From: JBBQAA01 sp038276395
GTDB lineage: Bacteria > Actinomycetota > Thermoleophilia > Solirubrobacterales > Solirubrobacteraceae
Assembly (NCBI GenBank): GCA_038276395.1
Contig: JBBQAA010000055.1
Coordinates: 40,282 to 104,281, forward strand
Length of the DNA stretch: 64,000 nucleotides
Reading direction: 5' to 3'
Positions within the stretch are counted from its first letter, which is position 1; each line of letters begins with the position of its first letter. Of this stretch, positions 25,240 through 35,276 are shown in pieces. A program made the position numbers and the translations under genes. The notes under the pieces were generated by a model, which ran no database searches, was not told where the DNA came from, and saw only the letters and a program-made list of their open reading frames with translations.

Positions 25240-28134
25240 GTGCCGCTCCACCTCGTCGCCGGCCCCGCCAACGCCGCCAAGGCGGGGCAGGTGTTCGGGC
25301 GCTACCGGGCCGCGCTCGCGGCCGGGCGGGACCCCGTCCTCGTCGTGCCTACGAGCGCCGACGTCGGCTTCTACTCGCGGGAGCTGGCGGCGGGGGAGGC
25401 GGTCCTCGGCGCGCGCGTCGTCTCCTTCCGCGGTCTCCTGCGCCTCATCGCCGAGCGGCTCGCGCTCGGCGGCCGCCCCCTCGGGCCGCATGCCCGCGAG
25501 CGCGTCGTCGCGCGGACGATCGCGCGGGCCGAGCTGCGAGCGCTCCGCCGCTCCGCCTCCGCGCCGGGCTTTCGCCGCGCCCTGACCGAGCTCGTGGCCG
25601 AGCTCGGACGGGAGGACGTCGATCCGCCCGCGCTCGCCGGGGCGCTCGCCCCCCACGGCGAGAGCGGCCGCGAGGTCGCGGGGCTCTACGCCGCCTACCG
25701 CGACGCGCTCGCGGGGCTCGGCCGGGAGGACGAGGAGCGCCGCTCCTGGCGCACCGCGCGCACGCTGCGCGAACGGCCGGCCGCGTGGGGCGGCGCGCCC
25801 GTCCTGCTCTACGGCTTCGACGACCTCTCGAGCCTCCAGGCCTACGCCGTGGAGACCCTCGCCGCCGCCGGTGCCGAGGTCACCGTCTCCCTGCCCTTCG
25901 AGGCGCGCGAGGCCTTCGCCGGCCGCGCGCGCACGTGGCAGGAGCTCCGCCCGGTGGCGGGGGAGAACGTGATCCACCTCGCCGCGCGGGAGGACTTCTA
26001 CGCCGATGGCTCCCGGGCTGCGCTGCACCACCTCGAGCGCGGCCTGTGGGACCCCGAGGCCACGCCCTTCCCGGGTGACGGCTCGAGCGCGGTCCGCCTG
26101 CTCGAGTCCGCGGGTGAGCGCGCCGAGGCCGAGGCGCTCGCGCTCGAGGTCCTGCGCCTCGGCGCCGAGCGCGGGATCCCGCTGGGGGATATCGCGCTCG
26201 TCTTCCGCCGCCCCGCGCACTACGCCGGGCTCGTCGAGCGGACGTTCGCGGCTGCCGACGTGCCCCTGGCCGGCGAGCACGCGCTGCCCATCGCCCGCAC
26301 CGCGCTCGGCCGCGGGCTGATCGGCCTGCTGCGCTCGGCGCTCGACCCGGCGGCGTCCCCCGCCGAGCTCGTGCTCTGGCTCCGCACGCCCGGCCAGGTG
26401 CGGCGGCTCGAGCTCGTCGACGCGCTCGAGGCCGCGTGCGCGCTCGAGGGGATCGCGACGGCGGCGGCGGCCCGCGCGCGCTGGGAAGAGCTGCACCCGA
26501 GCTGGCGGCTCTCAGAGCTCGACCACCTGACCCGGGCGGCGAGTGCCGGCCCGCTCACGCTCGTCCGCGCCGCGCGCGCCGCCGCCGAGCGGCTGTGGGC
26601 GGCGCCCCACCGCGGCGCGGCGCCGGTGCTTGACCCCGTCCGGCGCGGCGGCGCCCGCGTGCTCACGGCCGTGGCCCGGGCGCTCTCCGAGCTCGAGGAT
26701 GCGGGCGGCGCCGTCGCGGCCGAGCTGATCGAGGTCGTCGAGGGGCTCGAAGCGAGGCTCGGCGACCCGTTCCGCCCCGGCGCGGTCACCCTCTCCGACC
26801 CCCTCGGGATCCGCGCGCGGCGCTTCCGGGCGGTGCTCGTCGCCGGGCTCCAGGAAGGGGAGTTCCCGGCACCTCCGCGCCCGGAGCCGCTCCTCCCCGA
26901 CGAGGCTCGCGCCGAGCTCGCGGGCCGTGGCGTTCCCCTGCGCCGGGAGGCCGACGCGCCCGATGAGGAGCGCTACCTGCTCTACGCCTGCGCCTCGCGC
27001 GCCTCCGAGGTGCTCGTGCTCTCGAGCCGCAGCGCGGACGAGGAGGGCAACCCGGCGCTCCCCTCCGCCTTCGTCGAGGAGGTCCGCCGCCTGTTCCCCG
27101 GCCTCGTCCCCGCGCGGCGGACCCTGGCGGACGTCCTCTGGCCCCCCGACCGCGAGCGCGACCGCGCGCCGGCGCCCGCCGAGACGCCCCTCGGCGACAT
27201 GGAGCGTCCCGAGGTCCGCGGCCTGCTCCGCCACGGCCGGGTCCTCTCGGCCGGCGCGCTCGAGGACTTCGCGGCCTGTCCCGTCAAGTGGCTCGTCAAG
27301 CGCGAGCTCGAGCCCGGCGGCCTCGAGCCGGACGCCGACGCCCTCGCTCGCGGCGCCTACATCCATCGCGTGCTCCAGGCGGTCCACGAGGGCCTCCTCG
27401 AGGAGACCGGCACGGGGCGCCTGACGCTCGAGAACCGCGCCGAGGCCGAGCGCCTGCTCGTCGTGGCGCTTGAGGCCGAGCGGGCGGAGCTCGACGCGGA
27501 GCTCCCGCCGCTCGCGGCGGAGTCCGCCGCCCGCGGCGCCGCGGCCGACCTGCGCCGTTACCTCTCCCACGCGCTCCTCACGCGCGGCTCGTCCTTCGAG
27601 CCGCGCTTCTTCGAGCTGCGCTTCGGCTTCGAGGACGCCCACCCCGCGCTCGCCGTCGGGGCGGGGGAGGAGCCCATCCGGATCCGCGGCGCGATCGACC
27701 GCGTGGACGTCGACCCGGCGGGCCGGGCCATGGTGTGGGACTACAAGAGCGGCCGTCCGCGGCGCGAGATGGCGGTGGCGAACTGGCTCGAGCACGGCCA
27801 GCTCCAGGTCGCGCTCTACCTGCTCGCCGTGCGTGACCTGCTCGGGCTCATCCCCACGGGCGGGCTGTACCAGCCGCTGCGCCCGGACCCCCGCAACGGG
27901 GACCGCCGCCCGCGGGGGGCGCTCAGCGAACTCGCCGAGTTTGAGGACACGAGCGCCTACTGCTCCAAGGATGTCCTCTCGCTGGAGGCCTTCGCGGCCG
28001 AGCTCGAGGCCGTCGAGGCGGAGGTCGGCACGCTTGCGCGCCGCCTGCGCGCCGGTGACCTCACGCCCTCGCCGTCGACGTGCGACTGGAACGGGCGCTG
28101 CGCCTATCCCGGCGTCTGCCGGATCGGCGAGTAG
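25240..28134 (+). CDS. AddB-like subunit of a helicase-nuclease, Fe-S nuclease
   Basis: The 964-residue protein resembles AddB/AdnA-type subunits of the double-strand-break resection enzyme. It starts VPLHLVAGPANAAKAGQV, where the Walker A position lacks the GK[ST] residues, so the ATPase site looks dead. The C-terminal PD-(D/E)XK nuclease has a WDYKSGRPR core near residue 830. Cysteines in EDFAACPVKW (near 685) and in CDWNGRCAYPGVC at the end give the four ligands of an AddB-type Fe-S cluster. The GTG at 25240 matches the family start; upstream in-frame sequence is not homologous. The partner gene follows with no gap. Confidence 0.85.
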   Translation: MPLHLVAGPANAAKAGQVFGRYRAALAAGRDPVLVVPTSADVGFYSRELAAGEAVLGARVVSFRGLLRLIAERLALGGRPLGPHARERVVARTIARAELRALRRSASAPGFRRALTELVAELGREDVDPPALAGALAPHGESGREVAGLYAAYRDALAGLGREDEERRSWRTARTLRERPAAWGGAPVLLYGFDDLSSLQAYAVETLAAAGAEVTVSLPFEAREAFAGRARTWQELRPVAGENVIHLAAREDFYADGSRAALHHLERGLWDPEATPFPGDGSSAVRLLESAGERAEAEALALEVLRLGAERGIPLGDIALVFRRPAHYAGLVERTFAAADVPLAGEHALPIARTALGRGLIGLLRSALDPAASPAELVLWLRTPGQVRRLELVDALEAACALEGIATAAAARARWEELHPSWRLSELDHLTRAASAGPLTLVRAARAAAERLWAAPHRGAAPVLDPVRRGGARVLTAVARALSELEDAGGAVAAELIEVVEGLEARLGDPFRPGAVTLSDPLGIRARRFRAVLVAGLQEGEFPAPPRPEPLLPDEARAELAGRGVPLRREADAPDEERYLLYACASRASEVLVLSSRSADEEGNPALPSAFVEEVRRLFPGLVPARRTLADVLWPPDRERDRAPAPAETPLGDMERPEVRGLLRHGRVLSAGALEDFAACPVKWLVKRELEPGGLEPDADALARGAYIHRVLQAVHEGLLEETGTGRLTLENRAEAERLLVVALEAERAELDAELPPLAAESAARGAAADLRRYLSHALLTRGSSFEPRFFELRFGFEDAHPALAVGAGEEPIRIRGAIDRVDVDPAGRAMVWDYKSGRPRREMAVANWLEHGQLQVALYLLAVRDLLGLIPTGGLYQPLRPDPRNGDRRPRGALSELAEFEDTSAYCSKDVLSLEAFAAELEAVEAEVGTLARRLRAGDLTPSPSTCDWNGRCAYPGVCRIGE

Positions 28135-31100
28135 ATGGACCTGACCCCGGAGCAGCAGGCGGCGGTCGACGCGCGGGAGGGGGATCTCCTGCTCGCCGCG
28201 GGGGCGGGCAGCGGCAAGACGCGCGTGCTCGCCGAGCGCTTCGCGCAGGCGGTAGCGGCCGACGGGCTGCCCGTCGGCTCCCTGCTCGCCATCACGTTCA
28301 CCGAGAAGGCGGCGGCGGAGCTGGCCGACCGCGTGCGCCGGCGCCTGCGCGAGCTCGGCCGCGACGCCGAGGCGCGGGAGGCGGAGACGGGATGGATCGG
28401 CACGATCCACGGCTTCTGCGCGCGGGTCCTGCGCACCCACCCGGTCGCCGCCGGGATCGACCCGCGCTTCCGCGTGCTCGACGAGGTCGAGGCGGCCCAG
28501 CTCGAGACGCGGGCCTTCGACGCCGCGCTCAAGTGGGAGGACGTCCCGCTGCTCACCGCCTACGGGCGGCCCGGCCTGCGCGCGGCCGTGACCGCCGTCC
28601 ACGCCGAGCTGCGTGCGCGCGGGCTCCCGCCCCGGCTGCCCGACCCCGGTCCGGCGGCCACCCCGCCCGAGGCCGCGGAGCGCCTACGCGCCGCCCTGGC
28701 GGCGTTCGCCGCGGAGGGACTGTCCGCGAAGGCGCGGGCCGTGGTCGAGCGCTGCGGCCCGCTGCTCGAGGCGGGCCTCGACCCGGCGCCCACGCCCGAC
28801 GCGCTCGGCGACCTCGAGCTCGGGACCGCGGCGAGCACCCGCACGCCGGAGGGGGAGGCGCTCCGCGCGGCGCTCGAGGCGCTGCGCGCCGCCTGCGCGG
28901 ACGCCCACGCCCGGCCGGTGTGGGCCGGTCTCGCCGCTCTGCTCGAGCGCCACGTCGCCGCCTACGAGGAGGCCAAGCGCGCGCGCTCGGGGCTCGACTT
29001 CTCAGACCTCGAGCTGCACGCGCGGGCGCTGCTCAGCGGCTCACGCGGGCTGCGCGAGCGCTACCGGGGCCGCTTCGAGCGGATCATGGTCGACGAGTTC
29101 CAGGACACGAACCCGCTGCAGCTCGAGATCCTCAGGCTGATCGAGCGCCAGAACCTGTTCACGGTCGGGGACGAGCATCAGGCGATCTACGGCTTTCGCC
29201 ACGCCGACGTCGAGCACTTCCGCGCCCGGCAGCGGGCGCTCGCCCCGAAGGGACGGGCGCTCGCCCTGCACACGAGCTTCCGCGCCCGCCCGGCGCTCCT
29301 CGCCGTGCTGAACGAGACCTTCGCCGAGGTCCTCTCGCCCCCGCCCGAGCTGCTCCCGGGCCGCGCGGAGCCGGAGCGGGCGCCCGGCCCGGCCGCCGAG
29401 CTCCTGCTCACCGATCGCGGGGCGGACTGGGGCCCGCGTGCGACGGCGGAGACGGCGCCGCCCTGGCGCGTGGCCGAGGCGCGCGCGCTCGCCGCGCGCA
29501 TCCGCGCGCTGATCGACGCCGGGCGCCCGGCGCGGGACATCGTCGTCCTCCTGCGCGCGACCGGGGACATGTCGACCTACGAGCGCGCGCTGACCGACCG
29601 CGGCGTGCCCACCTACGTCATCGGCGGGCGCGGCTACTGGGCCCAGCGCGAGGTCCAGGACCTCGTGGCCTGGCTCACGGTGCTCGCCAACCCGCGCGAG
29701 GAGTTGCGCCTGCTCGAGGTGCTCGCCTCCCCGCTGTGCGGGCTGAAGGCCGACGCGCTCGTCGCCCTCGGCGCCGCCCGGCGGGAGGAGGGGAGGGATC
29801 TCTGGCGCGCGATCCTGCGCGGCCGCGCGCCGTCGCTCGAGCTGCTCGTGCCCGCCGAGCGCGAGCGGCTCGCCGCCTTCGCCGCCTGGGCGGCCGCCGA
29901 GCGCGCGGCGGCGCCCGAGCTCGGCATCGAGGCGGGGCTCGAGCGCGCGGTTCACCGCTCCCGCTTCGACCTCACCCTCGCGCGCGCGCCCGGCGGCCGC
30001 CGGCGCCTGGCCAACGTCCGCAAGCTGATGCGCCTGGCCCGGGAGTGGGAGCTCGAGGAGGGCCCCGACCTGCGCGGCTTCCTGGCGCTGGTGGCCGAGC
30101 GGACGGGGCTCGAGGCGGCGGAGAGCCGCGAGGGCGAGGCGCCGATCGAGTCCGAGGAGCTCGACGCGGTGCGCCTCATGACGATCCACCGCGCCAAGGG
30201 GCTCGAGTTCCCCGTCGTGTGCGTGGCCGACCTCGGGCGCGGGCGCCCGGGGGACGACAACTCGGTCATCCAGCTCGAGCGCCGCGGCCCGCGCGTCGGC
30301 CTGCGCCTCGCCATCCCGGGCACCGGCGGCTCGGTCCCCGCCTTCGCCCTCCGCGCGCTGCGCGAGGAGAACCGCCGGGAGGCGGAGGCGGAGGAGCGGC
30401 GCCTCTTCTACGTCGCCCTCACGCGCGCGCAGGACCACCTCGTCCTCTCCGGCGCGGTCGACCTCGGCAGGTGGCCGGAGCCCGAGCAGGGTCCGCCCGT
30501 GGCCTGGCTCGCGCCCGCGCTCGTGCCGGACATCCACGTGCTCGCCGCCGGGCCGGAGGCGAGCGGCGTGAGCGGTGAGGTGGCCTTCGCGCTCCACCGG
30601 CCTCCCGCCGAGGGGGAGGAGGCGCCCGCCCCAGCGCCGCCGCCGCTCCCGGTCGCGCCCGAGCCGCCCCCCGCCCTCGTCCCGGCGGCCGCGAGCCTCG
30701 GCGCCGCGCCCGTCGACCACGTCTCCTACTCCTCCCTGGCCGCCTACGCGCGCTGCGCGTACCGCTTCTACCTCGAGCGCGTGCTGCGCCTGCCCGCCCG
30801 CGAGGATCCCGCCGACCGGGGGAAGCCCTCCGCGGAGCCCGGGCTCGCGGCCACGACCCGCGGCTCGATCGCCCACACGCTCCTCGAGCGCCTCGACCTC
30901 GCCGCGCCCGTGGTCCCGAGCGACGCCGAGCTCGACCTCGCCGCCGCGCTCCACGGGGCCGAGCGCCTGACGGAGGCGGAGCGGACGGACCTCCGCGCGC
31001 TCGTCGCCGGCTTTCCGCCGTCACCGCTCGGGCGGCGGCTGGCCGGCGCCGCGCGCGTCGGGCGCGAGGTGCCCTTCGCCTTCTCGCTGGACGGGCTGCT

Positions 31101-31554
31101 CGTCACCGGCGTCTTCGACGCGCTCGCGCCCGAGCCCGCGGGCGGCCTGCTCGTCCTCGACTACAAGACGAACCGGCTCACGGACCGCTCCCCGCGCGAG
31201 GTCGTGGGGAGCGACTACGCGGTGCAGCGGCTCGTCTACGCCCTGGCCGCGCTGCGCTCGGGCACCGCGGGGGCGACCGTGGCCTACGCCTTCCTCGAGG
31301 CCCCGCAGGAGCCGGTGGAGGACTCCTACCCCGCGGCCGACGCGCCCCGGCTCGAGGCCGAGCTGCGGGGCCACGTGCGCGGGATCGCCGCGCAGGAGTT
31401 CCCCGTCGCCACCGCACCGGATCGCGAACTCTGCCACGGCTGTCCGGGGCGGGGGACGGTCTGCTCCTGGCCCCGGGAGGACACGCTGCGCGAGCCGGAC
31501 GCGCCTCCGGGCCCGGGCGCGCTGGCCGGCACCGGCGCGCCGCGGCTGTTCTGA
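28135..31554 (+). CDS. UvrD/AddA-like helicase-nuclease subunit
   Basis: The 1139-residue protein is a superfamily 1A helicase with a C-terminal nuclease. Helicase motifs: GAGSGKTR (Walker A, residues 23-30), TFTEKAAAEL, VDEFQDTNP (Walker B) near 320, a QAIYGFR segment and VALTRAQDHL (motif VI) near 760. The nuclease core is VLDYKTNRL near 1008. YARCAYRF near 873 and CHGCPGRGTVC near 1100 supply four cysteines, so this subunit also appears to carry an Fe-S nuclease. With the upstream subunit it forms an AddAB/AdnAB-like enzyme for resecting DNA ends. The ATG directly follows the upstream stop. Confidence 0.9.
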   Translation: MDLTPEQQAAVDAREGDLLLAAGAGSGKTRVLAERFAQAVAADGLPVGSLLAITFTEKAAAELADRVRRRLRELGRDAEAREAETGWIGTIHGFCARVLRTHPVAAGIDPRFRVLDEVEAAQLETRAFDAALKWEDVPLLTAYGRPGLRAAVTAVHAELRARGLPPRLPDPGPAATPPEAAERLRAALAAFAAEGLSAKARAVVERCGPLLEAGLDPAPTPDALGDLELGTAASTRTPEGEALRAALEALRAACADAHARPVWAGLAALLERHVAAYEEAKRARSGLDFSDLELHARALLSGSRGLRERYRGRFERIMVDEFQDTNPLQLEILRLIERQNLFTVGDEHQAIYGFRHADVEHFRARQRALAPKGRALALHTSFRARPALLAVLNETFAEVLSPPPELLPGRAEPERAPGPAAELLLTDRGADWGPRATAETAPPWRVAEARALAARIRALIDAGRPARDIVVLLRATGDMSTYERALTDRGVPTYVIGGRGYWAQREVQDLVAWLTVLANPREELRLLEVLASPLCGLKADALVALGAARREEGRDLWRAILRGRAPSLELLVPAERERLAAFAAWAAAERAAAPELGIEAGLERAVHRSRFDLTLARAPGGRRRLANVRKLMRLAREWELEEGPDLRGFLALVAERTGLEAAESREGEAPIESEELDAVRLMTIHRAKGLEFPVVCVADLGRGRPGDDNSVIQLERRGPRVGLRLAIPGTGGSVPAFALRALREENRREAEAEERRLFYVALTRAQDHLVLSGAVDLGRWPEPEQGPPVAWLAPALVPDIHVLAAGPEASGVSGEVAFALHRPPAEGEEAPAPAPPPLPVAPEPPPALVPAAASLGAAPVDHVSYSSLAAYARCAYRFYLERVLRLPAREDPADRGKPSAEPGLAATTRGSIAHTLLERLDLAAPVVPSDAELDLAAALHGAERLTEAERTDLRALVAGFPPSPLGRRLAGAARVGREVPFAFSLDGLLVTGVFDALAPEPAGGLLVLDYKTNRLTDRSPREVVGSDYAVQRLVYALAALRSGTAGATVAYAFLEAPQEPVEDSYPAADAPRLEAELRGHVRGIAAQEFPVATAPDRELCHGCPGRGTVCSWPREDTLREPDAPPGPGALAGTGAPRLF

Positions 31555-31608
31555 GCCGGGCGCCCCGGCCCTCCCGCCGCGGCTCAAGGGCCGGATAGCG
31601 TCCGGCCG

Positions 31609-33048
31609 GTGCGCGCCGACCCCGTCGTCTACCAGGTCTACCCGCGCTCGTTCCAGGACTCCGACGGCGACGGGACCGGCGACCTCGACGGCGTGCGCGC
31701 CCGGCTCGGCCACGTCGCGCGGCTCGGCGCCGATGCCGTTTGGCTCTCGCCCATCCATCCCTCGCCGGGCGCCGACCTCGGCTACGACATCGCGGACTTC
31801 GACGACGTAGACGTCCTCCTCGGCGGTATGGCGGCCTGGGAGAGGCTGCGAGCCGAGGCGGACCGGCTCGGGCTCGCCCTGCTGCTCGACCTGGTCCCCT
31901 GCCACACCTCGATCGCCCACCCCTGGTTCCGCGCGCGCCCGGACTTCTACTTCTGGCGGGACGCTCCCGCCAACAACTGGCGCAGCGCCTTCGGCGGCTC
32001 GGCCTGGGTGCGGGACGGGGACACCGGGCGCTTCTTCCTGTCCTCCTACTTCCCCGAGCAAGCCGACCTCGACTGGCGCAACCCCGCTGTCGTGGCGGCC
32101 ATGCAGGGCGTGGTGCGCCGCTGGCGGGAGCGGGGCGCGGCCGGGTTCCGCCTCGACGCGCTGCAGGGCCTGCTCAAGGACCCGGAGCTCCGCGACGACC
32201 CGCCGGCCGCGTGCGCACCCGTCCTGCCGACCCATCCCGAGCACGCCGCGCTCGACCACGTCCGCTCGCAGAACGCGCCCGACGTCGGCGAGGCGCTCGC
32301 GGCGCTGCGCACGGCGGCGGGGACGGACGCCTGGCTCGTAGGCGAGGTGTTCCTGCCCACGGCGCTCCTGCGCCCCTACCTCGGCCCGCTCGACGCCGCC
32401 TTCGCGCTCGAGCTGCTGCACACACGGGTGGAGCCCGCTCCCCTCCGCGCGGCGATCGCGGCGGCGTACGCGACCGGGAAGGCCGCCTGGGTGCTCTCCA
32501 ACCATGACTTCGCCCGCCTCGCCACTCGGGCGGGGCGTGCCAACGAGCGCGTCCTCGCCATGCTCCTGCTCACCCTCCCGGGGCCGGTCTTCATCTACCA
32601 GGGGGACGAGATCGGCCTGGGCGAAGGCCCGGGTGCAGAGGAGCCCGTCGACCGCTTCGGCCGCGACGCGCACCGCCACCCGATGCAGTGGGACGCAAGC
32701 CCGTCGGGTGGCTTCACCACCGGCGAGCCGTGGCTGCCGCTCGTCGACCCGCCCGCGCGCAGCGTCGCCGCCCAGGAGGAGGACCGCGGCTCGCTGCTCT
32801 GGCTCTACCGGGACCTGATCGCCCTGCGTCCGGAGCTCGGCCCGGGGCTCGCCTTCCGCGACTCTGCCCCCGGTACGCTCGTCCTCGAGCGAGGCGCGCA
32901 CCTCGTCGTCCTGAACCTCGGCGGCGCACCGGCACCCGCCCCCGCCGCCGGCGAGCTCCGCCTCCCCACGAGCCCGGCAGCGGCCCTCGAACCGGGGCGA
33001 ATCGCCCCGCATTCCGGCTGGATAGCTCGGCGCTCACCGTGGGTTTGA
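31609..33048 (+). CDS. GH13 alpha-glucosidase-like enzyme
   Basis: The 479-residue cytoplasmic enzyme is a glycoside hydrolase family 13 member. Catalytic residues are intact: nucleophile Asp183 in GFRLDAL, acid/base Glu246 in VGEVFL and Asp300 in SNHDFARL; YQVYPRSFQDSDGDGTGD at the start is the oligo-1,6-glucosidase/alpha-glucosidase subfamily form. It is about 60-80 residues shorter than typical members, mainly in the lid and C-terminal sheet. The GTG lies 7 bases after TAGCGT (31596-31601). It precedes a sugar ABC importer and probably hydrolyses the imported alpha-glucoside such as trehalose, maltose or sucrose. Confidence 0.87.
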   Translation: MRADPVVYQVYPRSFQDSDGDGTGDLDGVRARLGHVARLGADAVWLSPIHPSPGADLGYDIADFDDVDVLLGGMAAWERLRAEADRLGLALLLDLVPCHTSIAHPWFRARPDFYFWRDAPANNWRSAFGGSAWVRDGDTGRFFLSSYFPEQADLDWRNPAVVAAMQGVVRRWRERGAAGFRLDALQGLLKDPELRDDPPAACAPVLPTHPEHAALDHVRSQNAPDVGEALAALRTAAGTDAWLVGEVFLPTALLRPYLGPLDAAFALELLHTRVEPAPLRAAIAAAYATGKAAWVLSNHDFARLATRAGRANERVLAMLLLTLPGPVFIYQGDEIGLGEGPGAEEPVDRFGRDAHRHPMQWDASPSGGFTTGEPWLPLVDPPARSVAAQEEDRGSLLWLYRDLIALRPELGPGLAFRDSAPGTLVLERGAHLVVLNLGGAPAPAPAAGELRLPTSPAAALEPGRIAPHSGWIARRSPWV

Positions 33049-33075
33049 ACCGCCGGGCCAACGGGAACCGTCGCG

Positions 33076-34329
33076 GTGATCGTGCGGATCGCTGCAAGTC
33101 TCTCCCTGATGATCGCCGCGTGCGTCGTCGTCGGCTGCGGCGGCTCGTCCTCCTCGAGCGGCGGCAGGGTCACCCTCAACTGGTGGGCCTACAACGAGCC
33201 CTCGGGCTCGTTCACCAAGGCGGCCAAGCGCTGCAACCAGCAGGCGGGCGGCAGGTACGTGATCAAGTTCAACGCGCTCGGCAAGGACGCCGATACCCAG
33301 CGCCAGCAGCTCGTGCGCCGGCTCGCGGCCAAGGACTCCTCGATCGACCTGATGTCGATGGACGTCGTGTGGACCGCCGAGTTCGCCGAGGCTAAGTGGA
33401 TCCTGCCGTGGCCGAAGGCGCTGGCGGCGAAGGTGAAGCGGGGAACGCTCTCCGGACCGTACCGCACCGCCACCTACCAGGGACGCCTGTGGGCCGCGCC
33501 CGCGAACTCCAACACCCAGCTCCTGTGGTACCGCAAGGACCTCGTCAAGAACCCGCCCAAGACCTGGGACGCGCTCATCGACACGGCCTCGAAGATGAAG
33601 AAGGGCGGGCGGATCGAGATCCAGGGCGCCTCCTACGAGGGCCTGACCGTGTGGTTCAACGCGCTTATCGCCTCGGCCGGCGGAAAGATCCTCGACGGCC
33701 CGAGCACGCCCGCCTTCGACAGGTCCTCGGCCACCGCCGCTCGCATCATCAGGAAGCTCGCGCGCTCGAAGGCCGCCGACCCCTCGCTCTCGACCCAGCA
33801 GGAGGACCAGAACCGCATCGCCTTCGAGAGCGGCAGCGCCGCCTTCCAGGTCAACTACCCCTTCATCTATCCGAGCGCGGCGATGGACAAGCTCACGGGC
33901 TTCAAGCAGAAGGACATCGGCTGGGCTCCCTATCCCAAGGTCGACGAGGAGCACCCGCTCCTAGCCCCGGTCGGCGGCTTCAACTGGGGCGTGGGCGCCT
34001 ACACCAAGCATCCGAAGGAGGCGTTCGCGGCCGCCATGTGCCTGCGTGACGCCGGCTCCCAGCGCCTCTTCGCCACCCTCGGCGGCCTGCCGCCGACGCT
34101 CGCGGCGCTCTACTCGGACAAGAAGTTCGTCAAGAGCTACCCCTTCGCCGCGCTGATCAGGAAGCAGCTCGACTCGGGTGGCGTGCGGCCCCAGACGCCG
34201 GCCTACGCCGACGTCTCGCTCGCCATCGACACCGTGCTCTCGCCGCCGGGCTCCCTCTCGCCCAAGGATGCGGTCAGCCGGCTGACGAAGACCGTCAAGG
34301 ACGCCCTCGACTCCAAGGCGCTGCTGTGA
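33076..34329 (+). CDS. sugar ABC transporter substrate-binding lipoprotein
   Basis: The 417-residue protein has a lipoprotein signal (residues 1-20) ending in VVVGC with Cys21 as the lipidation site, then a Ser/Gly linker and a family 1 extracellular sugar-binding domain. The NWWAYNEPSGSF, DVVWTAEFAEAKW and GGFNWGVGAYTKHP segments resemble trehalose/maltose-binding proteins such as LpqY and ThuE. It captures sugar outside the membrane for the permeases encoded next. GTG 33076 is the only sensible start. The stop overlaps the first permease gene (GTGA), so translation is coupled. Confidence 0.9.
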   Translation: MIVRIAASLSLMIAACVVVGCGGSSSSSGGRVTLNWWAYNEPSGSFTKAAKRCNQQAGGRYVIKFNALGKDADTQRQQLVRRLAAKDSSIDLMSMDVVWTAEFAEAKWILPWPKALAAKVKRGTLSGPYRTATYQGRLWAAPANSNTQLLWYRKDLVKNPPKTWDALIDTASKMKKGGRIEIQGASYEGLTVWFNALIASAGGKILDGPSTPAFDRSSATAARIIRKLARSKAADPSLSTQQEDQNRIAFESGSAAFQVNYPFIYPSAAMDKLTGFKQKDIGWAPYPKVDEEHPLLAPVGGFNWGVGAYTKHPKEAFAAAMCLRDAGSQRLFATLGGLPPTLAALYSDKKFVKSYPFAALIRKQLDSGGVRPQTPAYADVSLAIDTVLSPPGSLSPKDAVSRLTKTVKDALDSKALL

Positions 34330-35273
34330 GCGCGGTCACCGCCGAGCGCACCGCCTCCGACTCCGCGCCGGCGAAGAAGCGGCCGCTCTCCGAGCGCGCC
34401 AAGGCCGAGCGGAAGCTCGGCTGGATGCTGTGCGCGCCGGCGGTCATCGTCATGCTCGCCGTCACCGCCTACCCGATCGGCTACTCGGTCTTCCTCTCGC
34501 TGCAGCGCGCCGACCTGCGCTTCCCCGGGCGGAACGCCTTCATCGGCCTCGACAACTACGTCAGCGTGCTCAGCTCGAGCCGGTGGTGGCAGGACGTCCT
34601 GCACACGGTCCTCATAACGGTGGTCTCCGTGTCCTTCGAGCTCGTGATCGGGATGCTGCTCGCGCTCGTCATGCACCGGGCGCTCGTCGGGCGCGGGCTC
34701 GTACGGACCTCGGCGCTCATCCCCTACGGCATCGTCACCGTCGTGGCCGCCTTCGCCTGGCGCCTGGCCTTCTCCAAGGCCGAGGGCGGGTTCGTCCCGA
34801 GCGTGCTGCACCTCAGCTACGACCCGCTGGGGAAGACCTGGACGACCTACCTCGTGGCCATCCTCGCTGAGATCTGGAAGACGACGCCGTTCATGGCGTT
34901 GCTCCTGCTCGCCGGCCTCGCGCTCGTGCCCGACGAGCTGCACGAGGCGGCGAAGGTCGACGGCGCCACCGCCTGGCAGCGCTTCTGGCGGATCACGATC
35001 CCGCTGATGAAGCCGGCGATCCTCGTCGCGCTGCTGTTCCGCACGCTCGACGCCTTCCGGATCTTCGACTCCGTCTTCATCATCACGGGCTCGACCCACG
35101 TGCGCTCCGTGGAGACGCTCTCGATCCTCGGCTACAACGAGCTGCTGAACCGCCTGAACCTCGGCCTCGGCTCAGCCGTCTCGGTGCTCCTCTTCATCAT
35201 GGTCGCGTTCATCGCCTTCCTGTTCGTCAAGGGGTTCGGCACGTCGATGGCCTCCCAGCGGGGGGAGGGCTAG
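34326..35273 (+). CDS. sugar ABC permease, MalF/SugA-like
   Basis: The 315-residue membrane protein has six spans and the cytoplasmic EAA loop EAAKVDGATAWQRFWRITI near residue 215, which docks on the ATPase. The N-terminal 35 residues are charged and cytoplasmic. It belongs to the carbohydrate-uptake-1 permease family and forms a heterodimer with the next gene product. It starts with a GTG overlapping the upstream stop by four bases. Confidence 0.92.
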   Translation: MSAVTAERTASDSAPAKKRPLSERAKAERKLGWMLCAPAVIVMLAVTAYPIGYSVFLSLQRADLRFPGRNAFIGLDNYVSVLSSSRWWQDVLHTVLITVVSVSFELVIGMLLALVMHRALVGRGLVRTSALIPYGIVTVVAAFAWRLAFSKAEGGFVPSVLHLSYDPLGKTWTTYLVAILAEIWKTTPFMALLLLAGLALVPDELHEAAKVDGATAWQRFWRITIPLMKPAILVALLFRTLDAFRIFDSVFIITGSTHVRSVETLSILGYNELLNRLNLGLGSAVSVLLFIMVAFIAFLFVKGFGTSMASQRGEG

Positions 35274-35276
35274 GCC

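Noticed and set aside
33043..33070. TpsiC-like GGGTTTGAACCG suggesting a tRNA
   Set aside because: No acceptor stem or anticodon arm can be folded around it, and most of it lies at the end of the GH13 gene.
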